Positions 1 through 7,138 of a DNA stretch of 64,000 nt are shown in pieces. The position numbers and the translations under genes are program-made. The notes below the pieces were generated by a model that worked only from the letters and a program-made list of their open reading frames with translations, ran no database searches and was not told where the DNA came from. Numbering within the stretch: the stretch's first letter is position 1; each line of letters opens with the position of its first letter. Source of the stretch: Rhodobacteraceae bacterium IMCC1909 (GTDB taxonomy: Bacteria > Pseudomonadota > Alphaproteobacteria > Rhodobacterales > Rhodobacteraceae); the NCBI GenBank assembly GCA_030704425.1, contig JAPDHM010000002.1:992001-1056000 (forward strand), written 5' to 3'.

Positions 1-508
1 CTGCGGCCAAAGAGGCGGCCGCGCCACCGGACGAGCCGCCCGGATTGAGCGCGGTATTCCAAGGGTTTCGTGTTTGTCCAAAGACGTCATTGAAGGTATT
101 ACCGCCTGCGCCAAATTCGGGTGTGTTGGTTTTGCCTAAAATTACCGCCCCACGCTGTTCCAACTGGTCCACCAAAGGTTCGCTTTTTTGCGGTATGAAG
201 TCCGCCAGCCCTTTGGTTCCAAACGTTGTGCGGACATCGGCGACGGCGTTGAGATCTTTGATTGTGATCGGCAAGCCCGCCAGCCAACCGGCTGGGGTGC
301 TGTCTCGGCTTGATAAATCCACAGCACGCGCCCGCGCTTCACAAAGCGTAGGTGTGGCATTGATCAATGGGCCGGTTTGGGAAATGCGCGTCAAAGCTGT
401 ATCTATCAGATCCGACGAGGAAATTTCCCTGGCTTTCAACAGGGCAACAACTTCATGGGCTTCAAATTTGCAAAGTTCTGGGCCAGTGAACAATAGCTCT
501 GATGTCAT
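1..508 (-). CDS. Amidase (amidase-signature family), 5' part only
   Basis: The first 169 codons of an amidase-signature hydrolase; the gene runs off the left edge. Reading leftward from ATG at 508 the protein begins MTSELLFTGPELCKFEAHEV. It contains the family pattern of a TIKD segment carrying the catalytic Lys (about residue 84), GKTNTPEFG (about 138-146) and the start of the Gly/Ser-rich signature NPGGSSGGAAA (about 158-168). The catalytic serines beyond this point are cut off. Members hydrolyse amide bonds; the substrate cannot be named. It lies 53 bp downstream of the SulP gene on the same strand, separated from it by an inverted repeat, and is probably not part of the sulfide operon. 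Confidence 0.85.
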   Translation of the reverse strand, partial: MTSELLFTGPELCKFEAHEVVALLKAREISSSDLIDTALTRISQTGPLINATPTLCEARARAVDLSSRDSTPAGWLAGLPITIKDLNAVADVRTTFGTKGLADFIPQKSEPLVDQLEQRGAVILGKTNTPEFGAGGNTFNDVFGQTRNPWNTALNPGGSSGGAAASLAA

Positions 509-523
509 AATGTGCACCCTTCA

Positions 524-549
524 TATGATGCGTTAATGACTGCATCATA
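524..549. repeat. Inverted repeat between sulP and the amidase gene
   Basis: Perfect 8-bp arms TATGATGC (524-531) and GCATCATA (542-549) around a 10-bp centre, just upstream of the amidase start at 508. No T run follows on the minus strand, so it looks more like an operator or weak hairpin than an intrinsic terminator. Confidence 0.4.
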
Positions 550-561
550 GGTTGGGGTGGG

Positions 562-2286
562 TCAAGTCAAAGGGGTAAGCTGGTCCATGGCTCGTTTTTG
601 GCTCAGGAAAATATCTCCGGTGAGCTGCTCGAGAAACTCCGTTCCCGTTAATCGATCCATGACTGGCCCCTTAACCTCTGAAAGATGGAAAGAGACGCCC
701 ATATCTTCAAGCCGTTTATTGACCGCCTCTAAGGAGTCCAATGCGCTCATATCAATATCATTCACGGCAGAGCACATCAAAACCACATGGCGCAATTGTG
801 GCTGCTGGGTGGCGCGGGCAAGCAGATAATCTTCTAAGAAGCGCGCATTGGCGAAATAGAGGCTTTCATCCACGCGAATTGTCAAAATGTGAGGCTGGGT
901 GATCACATCGTAACGCAGAACATTTCGGTAGTGTTCTGAATTTGGCACTTGCCCCACGGTTGCGATATGGGGTCTGGAGGATTTGTAGAGGTGGATCAAA
1001 ATCGAAACCAAAACCCCAGCAATCACTCCAGTTTCAACGCCGACAACCAGCGTTATGGCCATTGTGGTCGCGACGGCTGTGAAATCGGCCTTTGAATAGC
1101 GCCAGGCTTTTCCCAAGATTTTGAAATCTACCAAAGAGAGCACGGCGACAATGATCGTCGCGGCCAAAGTGGCTTTGGGCAAAAAGAAGATGAGAGGTGT
1201 CAAAAACAAAGAGGCGAAGATCAAACCAACAGCCGTATAGGCCCCGGCCGCGGGAGTTTCGGCGCCGGCGTCATAATTGACGACTGATCGTGAAAACCCG
1301 CCCGTCACGGGAAAGCCTGAAGTGAAGGCCGCACCAATATTGGCGGCGCCAAGGCCGATGAGCTCTTGGTCTGGATCAATTCGTTGACGTTTTTTTGCGG
1401 CAAGAGTTTGCGCAACAGAGATGGATTCTACAAATCCAATGACTGAAATCAAAACGGCTGACGTTAGAAGGCTGCTCCACAGATCAAGCGAAAATTTTGG
1501 CATTGTGAGTGGCGGCAGACCCTGCGGCACTGCGCCAACTATTTTTACGCCCAAGTTTTGCAGGTCGAGCAGCCATACTAGGGCGGTGGTGGCAACAATT
1601 GCGGCAACTGGTCCCGTTTTGGCCATAATTTTTGCGACAGGCTCGGCCAGACCCAACGTCAACAAGAGCGGCAGTAAACCTTTGCGTACCCAGAACAGAA
1701 AGGCTGTTGTAAGGCTACCGATGAGCGCGGTGATCCAATTGATGTCCTGTCGATGTGCCCAAAGAGATTCTGCCAATTGAACCAAATTATGGCCCTCTGC
1801 CTGAATGCCTAAAATTGCCTTCAGTTGGCTCGCAGCGATGATCAGTCCAGAGGCTGTGATAAAACCAGCGATGACGGGATGTGACAGGAAATTGGCCATG
1901 AACCCCAAACGAAACACCCCCATTGCCACCAAGAACACACCTGACAAAAAGGCCAGGGCGATGGCTGCAAAGATATAGTCTTCACTGCCCGGTGCAGCGA
2001 TGCGTGAGATAGATGCTGCTGTGAGCAAGGACACGACCGCCACGGGGCCCACGGCTAAAGACCGGCTGGTGCCAAATATTGCATAAAGGGTGATCGGCAA
2101 GATGGATGCGTAGAGACCCATTTGCGGCGGTAGACCCGCGAGCATGGCATAGGCAAAGGATTGCGGAATTAACATGATGGTCACAATCACCGCAGCGGAG
2201 AGGTCATTGGTCAAAGACCCGCGATTGTATGTTCTGCCCCACGTTAGAATTGGCAGATATGGGGCGAGCATTGTTGTGAGTTTCAT
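562..2286 (-). CDS. SulP-family anion permease with C-terminal STAS domain
   Basis: A 574-residue inner-membrane transporter of the SulP/SLC26 family. The family signature is clear at residues 41-60 (PQSFAYAMLAGLPPQMGLYA). It is followed by many hydrophobic segments to about residue 430 and a cytoplasmic STAS domain at about 440-555. Length is normal for the family. Members move sulfate, bicarbonate or other anions; substrate cannot be read from sequence. It is the last gene of a minus-strand operon with persulfide-handling enzymes, so movement of an oxidised sulfur anion (sulfite or sulfate) produced by the upstream dioxygenase is a reasonable inference. The gap to the preceding gene is 42 bp. 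Confidence 0.88.
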   Translation of the reverse strand: MKLTTMLAPYLPILTWGRTYNRGSLTNDLSAAVIVTIMLIPQSFAYAMLAGLPPQMGLYASILPITLYAIFGTSRSLAVGPVAVVSLLTAASISRIAAPGSEDYIFAAIALAFLSGVFLVAMGVFRLGFMANFLSHPVIAGFITASGLIIAASQLKAILGIQAEGHNLVQLAESLWAHRQDINWITALIGSLTTAFLFWVRKGLLPLLLTLGLAEPVAKIMAKTGPVAAIVATTALVWLLDLQNLGVKIVGAVPQGLPPLTMPKFSLDLWSSLLTSAVLISVIGFVESISVAQTLAAKKRQRIDPDQELIGLGAANIGAAFTSGFPVTGGFSRSVVNYDAGAETPAAGAYTAVGLIFASLFLTPLIFFLPKATLAATIIVAVLSLVDFKILGKAWRYSKADFTAVATTMAITLVVGVETGVIAGVLVSILIHLYKSSRPHIATVGQVPNSEHYRNVLRYDVITQPHILTIRVDESLYFANARFLEDYLLARATQQPQLRHVVLMCSAVNDIDMSALDSLEAVNKRLEDMGVSFHLSEVKGPVMDRLTGTEFLEQLTGDIFLSQKRAMDQLTPLT

Positions 2287-2328
2287 GTGCGTGTTCCGGT
2301 CATGCTAGACGGGTGATAGAAATCTGGG

Positions 2329-2754
2329 CTAAAGGGCGGCCGCAGAAAGCCTTGGGGTGAGCGCCGTAAGATCATGTCCGGCCGATTTTGCTGCCGCGAG
2401 AATGTCATCCATGGATTGCCCAATTTGGGCTTGATGCAAGGCCCAAAGGGCGGTCGCGCGCATACCACTGCGGCAATAGGCGAAAATGGGCCCGGTGCTC
2501 TTGCTGACCATATCCGCAAATTCCGCAATTTGTTTTTCAGAGATTTGACCGGGAATGATGGGCAGGTAATGGGCTGCAAGCTCCAAAGTGGCGGCTTGAG
2601 TTTTCAGGGTGTCAAACGTGGGCTGATCGGGCCCCTCGCCATCAGGGCGCAGGCAAATAACAGATTTTATGCCAGAGATTTGAATATCTTCGATATCATC
2701 AATTTCAATCTGGGGTCCAACATAGAACTGATCTGAGAGCTTTTTCATAGACAT
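2329..2754 (-). CDS. DUF442/TIGR01244 family protein (phosphatase-like sulfur-handling domain)
   Basis: 141 residues with the fold signature of dual-specificity-phosphatase-like DUF442 proteins: a C-x4-R loop CRSGMR at residues 94-99, after a GPIFAYC strand. This domain is found alone or fused to persulfide-dioxygenase-type metallo-hydrolases (Blh) in bacteria, and is thought to act as a sulfurtransferase or thiol phosphatase. Here it is a separate gene directly after the metallo-hydrolase gene. The ATG at 2754 is preceded by AAAGGA at good spacing; an in-frame ATG two codons later is an alternative. Position in the operon supports persulfide detoxification; the exact reaction is not established by sequence. 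Confidence 0.8.
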   Translation of the reverse strand: MSMKKLSDQFYVGPQIEIDDIEDIQISGIKSVICLRPDGEGPDQPTFDTLKTQAATLELAAHYLPIIPGQISEKQIAEFADMVSKSTGPIFAYCRSGMRATALWALHQAQIGQSMDDILAAAKSAGHDLTALTPRLSAAAL

Positions 2755-2815
2755 AGCTTATCCTTTTGCCGCGAGTATCAACCGGGCAATTGTGTTTCAA
2801 AAATGGGTGGCGGCT

Positions 2816-3700
2816 TTACAAAGAGTTGATTGGTACTTTCAAGTTCGGGTGCCCGTCTTCATCTGTAGGAACTTCGCCTGCGCGCATGTTGACTTGCAAG
2901 GCTGGAATAATCAGCTTTGGCATCGCCAAAGTGGCGTCGCGCTCGGTACGCATTTTAACAAAGGATTCGCGGGTCGCATTACCACCAACATGGATGTTGA
3001 AGGCGCGTTCTTCTGCCACGGTGGTTTCCCACTGGATGTCGCGCCCATTGGGACCGTAGTCATGGCACATAAACAAGCGCGTTTCATCCGGCAGGCTCAA
3101 CACTTTTTGAATGGAATCATATAGGATCCCTGCATCGCCACCGGGGAAATCAGCGCGCGCCGATCCACCATCGGGCATAAACAAAGTGTCGCCAACAAAA
3201 GCCGCATCGCCCATGACATGCACCATACAGGCCGGAGTATGGCCAGGTGTGGCGATGACGGTGGTTTGCATTTGCCCCACATGATAGCTGTCCCCATCTT
3301 CAAACAGCGCATCAAATTGTGATCCATCGCGTTGGAATGCGGTTCCTTCATTAAAGATCTTGCCAAAGGTGTGCTGCACCTGGATGATTTTCTCACTGAT
3401 GCCGATTTTGCCGCCCAATTGCTCTTGCAAATAAGGGGCTGCAGAAAGGTGATCGGCGTGCACATGGGTTTCAATGATCCATTTTAGCTCAAGGCCATGA
3501 TCTTTGATTGTCTTAACGATCTTATCGGCGCTTTCGAAGGTAATCCGTCCGGCCGCGTAGTCCATATTCATGACGGAATCGATCACGGCGCAGGCGTTGC
3601 CGCTCGGATCCTTCACAATATAGCTGATGGTGTTGGTTTGCGCATCAAAGAAGGCCATGACTTCCGGCTGTTCCAGTGTGTTCAGTTTTGTGTCAGACAT
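2816..3700 (-). CDS. MBL-fold persulfide dioxygenase-like hydrolase (Blh/ETHE1 type)
   Basis: 294 residues, metallo-beta-lactamase fold. Metal ligands are visible: THVHADH at residues 78-84, H154 in TPGHTPACMVH, D171 in FVGDTLF and H213 in MCHDYGPNG. This pattern with a single iron site is that of persulfide dioxygenases (ETHE1/Blh), which oxidise glutathione persulfide to sulfite and glutathione. The C-terminal extension (NMRAGEVPTDEDGHPNLKVP) is typical of the Blh subgroup controlled by BigR/SqrR. It sits between a YeeE-type transporter half and the DUF442 gene in the same operon. Cytoplasmic; no signal peptide. Family assignment is firm, the precise substrate is inferred. Confidence 0.87.
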   Translation of the reverse strand: MSDTKLNTLEQPEVMAFFDAQTNTISYIVKDPSGNACAVIDSVMNMDYAAGRITFESADKIVKTIKDHGLELKWIIETHVHADHLSAAPYLQEQLGGKIGISEKIIQVQHTFGKIFNEGTAFQRDGSQFDALFEDGDSYHVGQMQTTVIATPGHTPACMVHVMGDAAFVGDTLFMPDGGSARADFPGGDAGILYDSIQKVLSLPDETRLFMCHDYGPNGRDIQWETTVAEERAFNIHVGGNATRESFVKMRTERDATLAMPKLIIPALQVNMRAGEVPTDEDGHPNLKVPINSL

Positions 3701-3737
3701 TTGATCACCTTTCTAAATTACTTATCGTCGCCGAAGT

Positions 3738-4163
3738 TTAAACGTGGTTGTCTCGCCGTTGGAGAACGTATTTTGAGGCTGCCATCCCTGTCAACATAGT
3801 GGCGACAAAGATCAGCGTGCCTTCAGCGGCCAGCGGTAGGGCAGTCATTGCTGGACCGGGGCAAAATCCGCCTAAACCCCAACCTACGCCAAATATTGCT
3901 GCACCTGTGATCAAACGTGCGTCGAAGTCCGTGCGGGTCGGCAGATGGAAGACATCGTTGAAAAATGGCTTGGTGCGCCGGGTGACCAGCCAAAACCCTG
4001 GCATGGTGACTGCAATCGCGCCGCCCATAACAAAGGCAAGGCTGGGATCCCAGGTGCCAAAGAGGTCGAGAAAGTTTTGGACCTTGGCGGGATTGGCCAT
4101 GCCCGACAGTAACAGGCCCAAGCCAAACATAAGACCGGACAGAAGTGTAACGAGGTTTTTCAT
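3738..4163 (-). CDS. YeeE/YedE-family membrane protein, C-terminal-half type (DUF6691)
   Basis: A 141-residue membrane protein starting MKNLVTLLSGLMFGLG. It has about four hydrophobic segments and the motif GGFCPGPAMTAL near residue 105, typical of the second half of YeeE/YedE (TsuA-like) sulfur-compound transporters. The ATG at 4163 has a GGAGG eight bases upstream that lies in the last codons of the preceding gene; the open frame extends to 4178 but that start lacks a ribosome site. The partner gene upstream encodes the other half, so the two probably form one transporter for thiosulfate or a related reduced sulfur species. The family role is known; the substrate here is inferred. Confidence 0.85.
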   Translation of the reverse strand: MKNLVTLLSGLMFGLGLLLSGMANPAKVQNFLDLFGTWDPSLAFVMGGAIAVTMPGFWLVTRRTKPFFNDVFHLPTRTDFDARLITGAAIFGVGWGLGGFCPGPAMTALPLAAEGTLIFVATMLTGMAASKYVLQRRDNHV

Positions 4164-4167
4164 GGCT

Positions 4168-4602
4168 TTAGCCTCCAAAAAAGTGACGAAGCAGCAGGAC
4201 GGCGATAAAACCGGTGCTCATGAAGGTTAATGTCGCAACAATCGAGCGACCGGAGAGGCGGGAAATGCCGCATACTCCGTGGCCACTCGTGCAGCCATTG
4301 CCCCAGACGGATCCAAAACCGACCAGAGCGCCAGCGAGGGCCAAAAGCGGCAGGTTTTTTGAAACGCTTTGCAGCGGAGCTTGTCCGTTGATTGCGATCC
4401 AAATGGGTGCGGCGAGCAACAGACCGATCAAAAAGATCAGACCCTGTGGGAGTGATTGATCTTTGCCGGTAGGGGGTAGCATGCGTGATAGGATGCCGCT
4501 GATTCCCGCAATACGACCAAGGGTCGCCATTAGTAAAACAGCCGAAGCGCCAATAAGGCCGCCTCCCAAAAGTGACAGAAGTGGTGTGAACTCGGTTTCC
4601 AT
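4168..4602 (-). CDS. YeeE/YedE-family membrane protein, N-terminal-half type
   Basis: 144 residues starting [15 protein letters not shown], with hydrophobic segments and the hallmark [15 protein letters not shown] near the C-terminus. That is the conserved Cys-containing motif of YeeE/YedE sulfur transporters, and the protein corresponds to the first half of a full-length member. First gene of the minus-strand sulfide operon. I prefer ATG 4602, which has GAGG six bases upstream, over ATG 4614. The stop codon is 4 bp before the ATG of the second half, and this gene's final GGAGG codons serve as ribosome site for it, so the two halves are translationally coupled. Confidence 0.87.
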   Translation of the reverse strand: METEFTPLLSLLGGGLIGASAVLLMATLGRIAGISGILSRMLPPTGKDQSLPQGLIFLIGLLLAAPIWIAINGQAPLQSVSKNLPLLALAGALVGFGSVWGNGCTSGHGVCGISRLSGRSIVATLTFMSTGFIAVLLLRHFFGG

Positions 4603-4641
4603 AGTTGGCCTCATTGTTATGCCATATTTGATATTCTCATT

Positions 4642-4670
4642 TTTATATATAAGTGATCACTAATATACAA
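4642..4670 (-). promoter_or_regulatory. Candidate sigma70-type promoter of the sulfide operon with palindromic operator in the spacer
   Basis: On the minus strand TTGTAT (4665-4670) and TATAAA (4642-4647) are separated by exactly 17 bp. The spacer holds the centre of a 22-bp palindrome at 4646-4667: TATATA, then AGTGATCACT, then AATATA, with only one mismatched pair. A dimeric repressor here would block RNA polymerase. An ArsR-family protein of the SqrR/BigR type is encoded at 54069-54398 and is the best candidate in this window. Promoter and operator are predictions from pattern only. Confidence 0.6.
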
Positions 4671-4788
4671 GCGCTATATTACCTAGTTTGAAAAACAGGC
4701 TCAGAATTCGCTGTGTGGAGCTTTAGGGCGCCATCCTCGGCCAATGAATTCGCTGGTCAGCTGGAAGATTGCTCCCTATGTATAATAC

Positions 4789-5268
4789 ATGGATGTTTTC
4801 GTGTTTGTCATTTTGTTGGTCACATGTTTTGCCGCTGGTGCAACTGGGGCTTTGTTTCAACCAGGTCGCTGGTATCAGGCGCTCAACAAACCTGTCTGGA
4901 CGCCGCCGAACTGGGCCTTTCCCTTGGCTTGGACAACGATCTATTTTTCAGTTTCCTTCGCCGGTGCCCGCGTGGCGGATATGGATGGAAATGCCATTGC
5001 CCTGGCCTTTTGGGCTATGCAGGCCGGTTTCTCGACCCTATGGACGCCGGTATTTTTTGGGCTGCGGCGATTGCGTGGAGCGCTATTGGTGATGCTGCCT
5101 TTGTGGGTCTCTGTATTGGGAGCCACCTTAGCGATGTTTGAGCTGGACCGAGCCGCAGGCCTGGTTTTTCTGCCTTATATTATCTGGGTCACCATAGCGG
5201 CTGCATTAAATTACCGGGTTGCACAGCTGAACCCTACGGTTGCGCCCCGAGACCTATCGGCAGATTAG
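4789..5268 (+). CDS. tspO: TspO/MBR tryptophan-rich sensory protein
   Basis: A 159-residue five-helix membrane protein of the TspO/translocator-protein family. The conserved signature WTPPNWAFPLAWTTIYF is at residues 37-53, and further helices are rich in Trp and aromatic residues. TspO binds porphyrins and related tetrapyrroles; in Rhodobacter sphaeroides it acts in the outer membrane as a negative modulator of photosynthesis genes in response to oxygen. Location at the regulatory edge of the PGC, beside the ppsR region, matches the arrangement in Rhodobacter. ATG at 4789 has no strong ribosome site upstream, so the start is moderately secure. Confidence 0.93.
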   Translation: MDVFVFVILLVTCFAAGATGALFQPGRWYQALNKPVWTPPNWAFPLAWTTIYFSVSFAGARVADMDGNAIALAFWAMQAGFSTLWTPVFFGLRRLRGALLVMLPLWVSVLGATLAMFELDRAAGLVFLPYIIWVTIAAALNYRVAQLNPTVAPRDLSAD

Positions 5269-5333
5269 CCTTGTGATGGATCTATGGTCATACCTTGCCA
5301 TCTGCGGCGCTTTCTTCTCGGCGGGGTTGGTAC

Positions 5334-5933
5334 ATGCCGCGTGAGCCTATCTCCATTTATGTTGTTGATGGCGATCCACGGGCGCTGGACGCCCAAACAG
5401 CAGTTTTGAGCGAAGAGGGCTATGCCACGATTTCCTGCGGTTCAGCTGAGCAGTTCTTGAAACTGTTTGATCCAGACCTGAAAGCCTGTGTGGTTATGGA
5501 GCTGCATTTGCCTGGGATGTCAGGAAGCGAGCTGCAAGACTATCTCGCTTCCAACGGGCTGGATATTCCCATTGTGTTCCTAACCGCTCATGGCGATGTG
5601 CCCAGAGCCGTACAAACGTTACAAGCAGGCGCTGTGGACTTCATCGAAAAGCCGGCCCCTCAGTCCCGATTGCTGGAGGCGATAGGTACTGCTTCGGAGC
5701 TGATATTTAACCGAGAGCCGAACCGTCTTTCGCAGAAAATTATTGCACAACGTCTGCACTCTTTAACGGATCGAGAGCGCGAGGTCTTGGAGCATTTGCT
5801 CAAAGGCAAGCTCAACAAAGAGATTGCTGTGGATCTAAATGTGAGCCAGCGCACAATCGAAGCGCATCGCGCCCGCATACGCGAAAAAACACGGACCCGC
5901 GGGATTGTAGATTTGATCCGCATGTTTGGCTAA
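5334..5933 (+). CDS. FixJ/NarL-type response regulator with a Glu at the phosphorylation position
   Basis: 199 residues from ATG 5334; an upstream TTG at 5295 extends the frame by 13 codons. Receiver domain at about 1-120, LuxR-type helix-turn-helix at about 135-199 (LTDREREVLEHLLKGKLNKE and the recognition segment SQRTIEAHRARIRE). The acidic pocket (D12, D14), Thr84 (FLTAHG) and Lys106 (FIEKPA) are present, but the position that is Asp in FixJ (D-x-R-M/L-P) reads Glu56 in VVMELHLPGMSG. It should therefore not be phosphorylated normally and may be permanently active or respond to another input. No sensor kinase lies nearby. It sits between tspO and a B12-binding regulator, so a role in photosynthesis control is likely but unproven. 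Confidence 0.85.
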   Translation: MPREPISIYVVDGDPRALDAQTAVLSEEGYATISCGSAEQFLKLFDPDLKACVVMELHLPGMSGSELQDYLASNGLDIPIVFLTAHGDVPRAVQTLQAGAVDFIEKPAPQSRLLEAIGTASELIFNREPNRLSQKIIAQRLHSLTDREREVLEHLLKGKLNKEIAVDLNVSQRTIEAHRARIREKTRTRGIVDLIRMFG

Positions 5934-6298
5934 GCGAAGTAAGTATTACTACCTAAGTATTTTCCCTAATTATGCTACAGTGTGTTCTGTGCTCTAAAGA
6001 TTTTACCGATGACGATGGTTTTGATCGGACGTCAACAACGTAAACTAACTTCTGCTTAGGAAATGAAAGCTTTATGATCTGGCGTTCAGCCTGAGGTTTT
6101 ACGATAAAGTAAATGTTTTGGAGGATAAGACTGAGTTTTAACATGGAACCTGCTGTACGGGAGTAGTGCTGCAAAGCTGTGTAGCCCCCTTTCGATTTTA
6201 ACTGATCGGCCCTCTCGCCAAGGGACCCGTGACGTCGCAATTCGATGCAGTGTGAATACCGGTGTCCATGTGAGTAGCGAGTGATAGGGGACACATGA
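5934..6298. other. 365-bp intergenic region, no gene recognised
   Basis: Between the response regulator and the B12-binding protein. I see two direct copies of TAAGTATT (5940-5947 and 5954-5961) and a short palindrome AGTAA-GTA-TTACT (5938-5950). I see no TGT-N12-ACA box, no convincing open frame and no clear terminator. It presumably holds the promoter and leader of the gene at 6299; GGGG at 6286-6289 is a possible ribosome site for that gene. Confidence 0.5.
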
Positions 6299-7129
6299 AT
6301 GTCGAAACAACAAGGCTCCGCTTCAGGAGTGCAGTCGACAGATGCCTTCGAATGGGAAGTGTATCACAACAGCGAAACAAATATATTTGAACTCAGCAAA
6401 AAGCTGCCGGAAGATTTGGTCGCCAGCCTGGCACGCGAAGTGATTTTACGCGTGGCGTCGAGGACTGTGGCGGTGGCCCGTCCGGTGTCGCAAGAGGAGT
6501 TGCTGGCATTCAGCACGGCTCTTGCCTCCGATAGTCCCAAAAGCGCCGCACAGATCATTGCCGCGGAACGCGAGGCTGGTCGTCCGGCAGAAGATATCTA
6601 CGTCAATTTATTGGCGCCTGCTGCGCGACAATTGGGTGATATGTGGGACAGTGATCATATTACATTTGCGCAGGTAACAGTCGGTTCAGGCCGCATTTTT
6701 GCCATTATGCGGTCAATGCGACACATGTTTGAGGCCTCTGCGCCCGCCGAAGAGCCGGCGGTTATTTTCGCCTCGGTGCCAGGGGAGACCCACACGCTCG
6801 GGGTTCGTATGGCCGCAGATTTTTTCCGAACTGATGGGTGGAATATTTCTCTATTGATAGGCTTGTCCCACGATGATCTGCTTGCTGAAATCGCACAGAT
6901 CTCAAGCCGTATGGTGGGCCTGTCTTTCAGCGGGGAACATTCGCTTGAGGCGCTGTCACAGGTGATTGTCGCGCTGCACATTTGCGCGCCGCATCTGTCC
7001 ATCGTGATTTGTGGCCAAGAGGTAGAGGAGTTTCGACCCATTTTGGAGCTCATGGGTGTCGACGGGATCGCTGTCACCATGGAGGATGCTAGGGCGCATT
7101 TCACGCGTTTGTCACAGGATAAGACGTGA
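6299..7129 (+). CDS. Cobalamin-binding AerR/PpaA-like regulator (first of two flanking ppsR)
   Basis: 276 residues. A helical cap domain (about 75-145, with LGDMWDSDHITFAQVT around W116) precedes a Rossmann-like B12-binding domain (about 152-270). The lower-axial-ligand motif is ETHTLG with His165, and the SFSGEH segment (209-214) matches the family's S-x-S/L loop. In Rhodobacter, AerR/PpaA proteins bind cobalamin and modulate CrtJ/PpsR in response to light and oxygen. This gene is convergent with ppsR (9 bp between their ends), while a second relative lies on the other side of ppsR. Which of the two is the true AerR/PpaA counterpart cannot be settled without alignment. Confidence 0.85.
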   Translation: MSKQQGSASGVQSTDAFEWEVYHNSETNIFELSKKLPEDLVASLAREVILRVASRTVAVARPVSQEELLAFSTALASDSPKSAAQIIAAEREAGRPAEDIYVNLLAPAARQLGDMWDSDHITFAQVTVGSGRIFAIMRSMRHMFEASAPAEEPAVIFASVPGETHTLGVRMAADFFRTDGWNISLLIGLSHDDLLAEIAQISSRMVGLSFSGEHSLEALSQVIVALHICAPHLSIVICGQEVEEFRPILELMGVDGIAVTMEDARAHFTRLSQDKT

Positions 7130-7138
7130 ATTAATCGC

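Noticed and set aside
5953-6294. 113-codon minus-strand frame in the 5934-6298 gap
   Set aside because: No ribosome site or recognisable sequence; low-quality composition. The gap is better read as non-coding.
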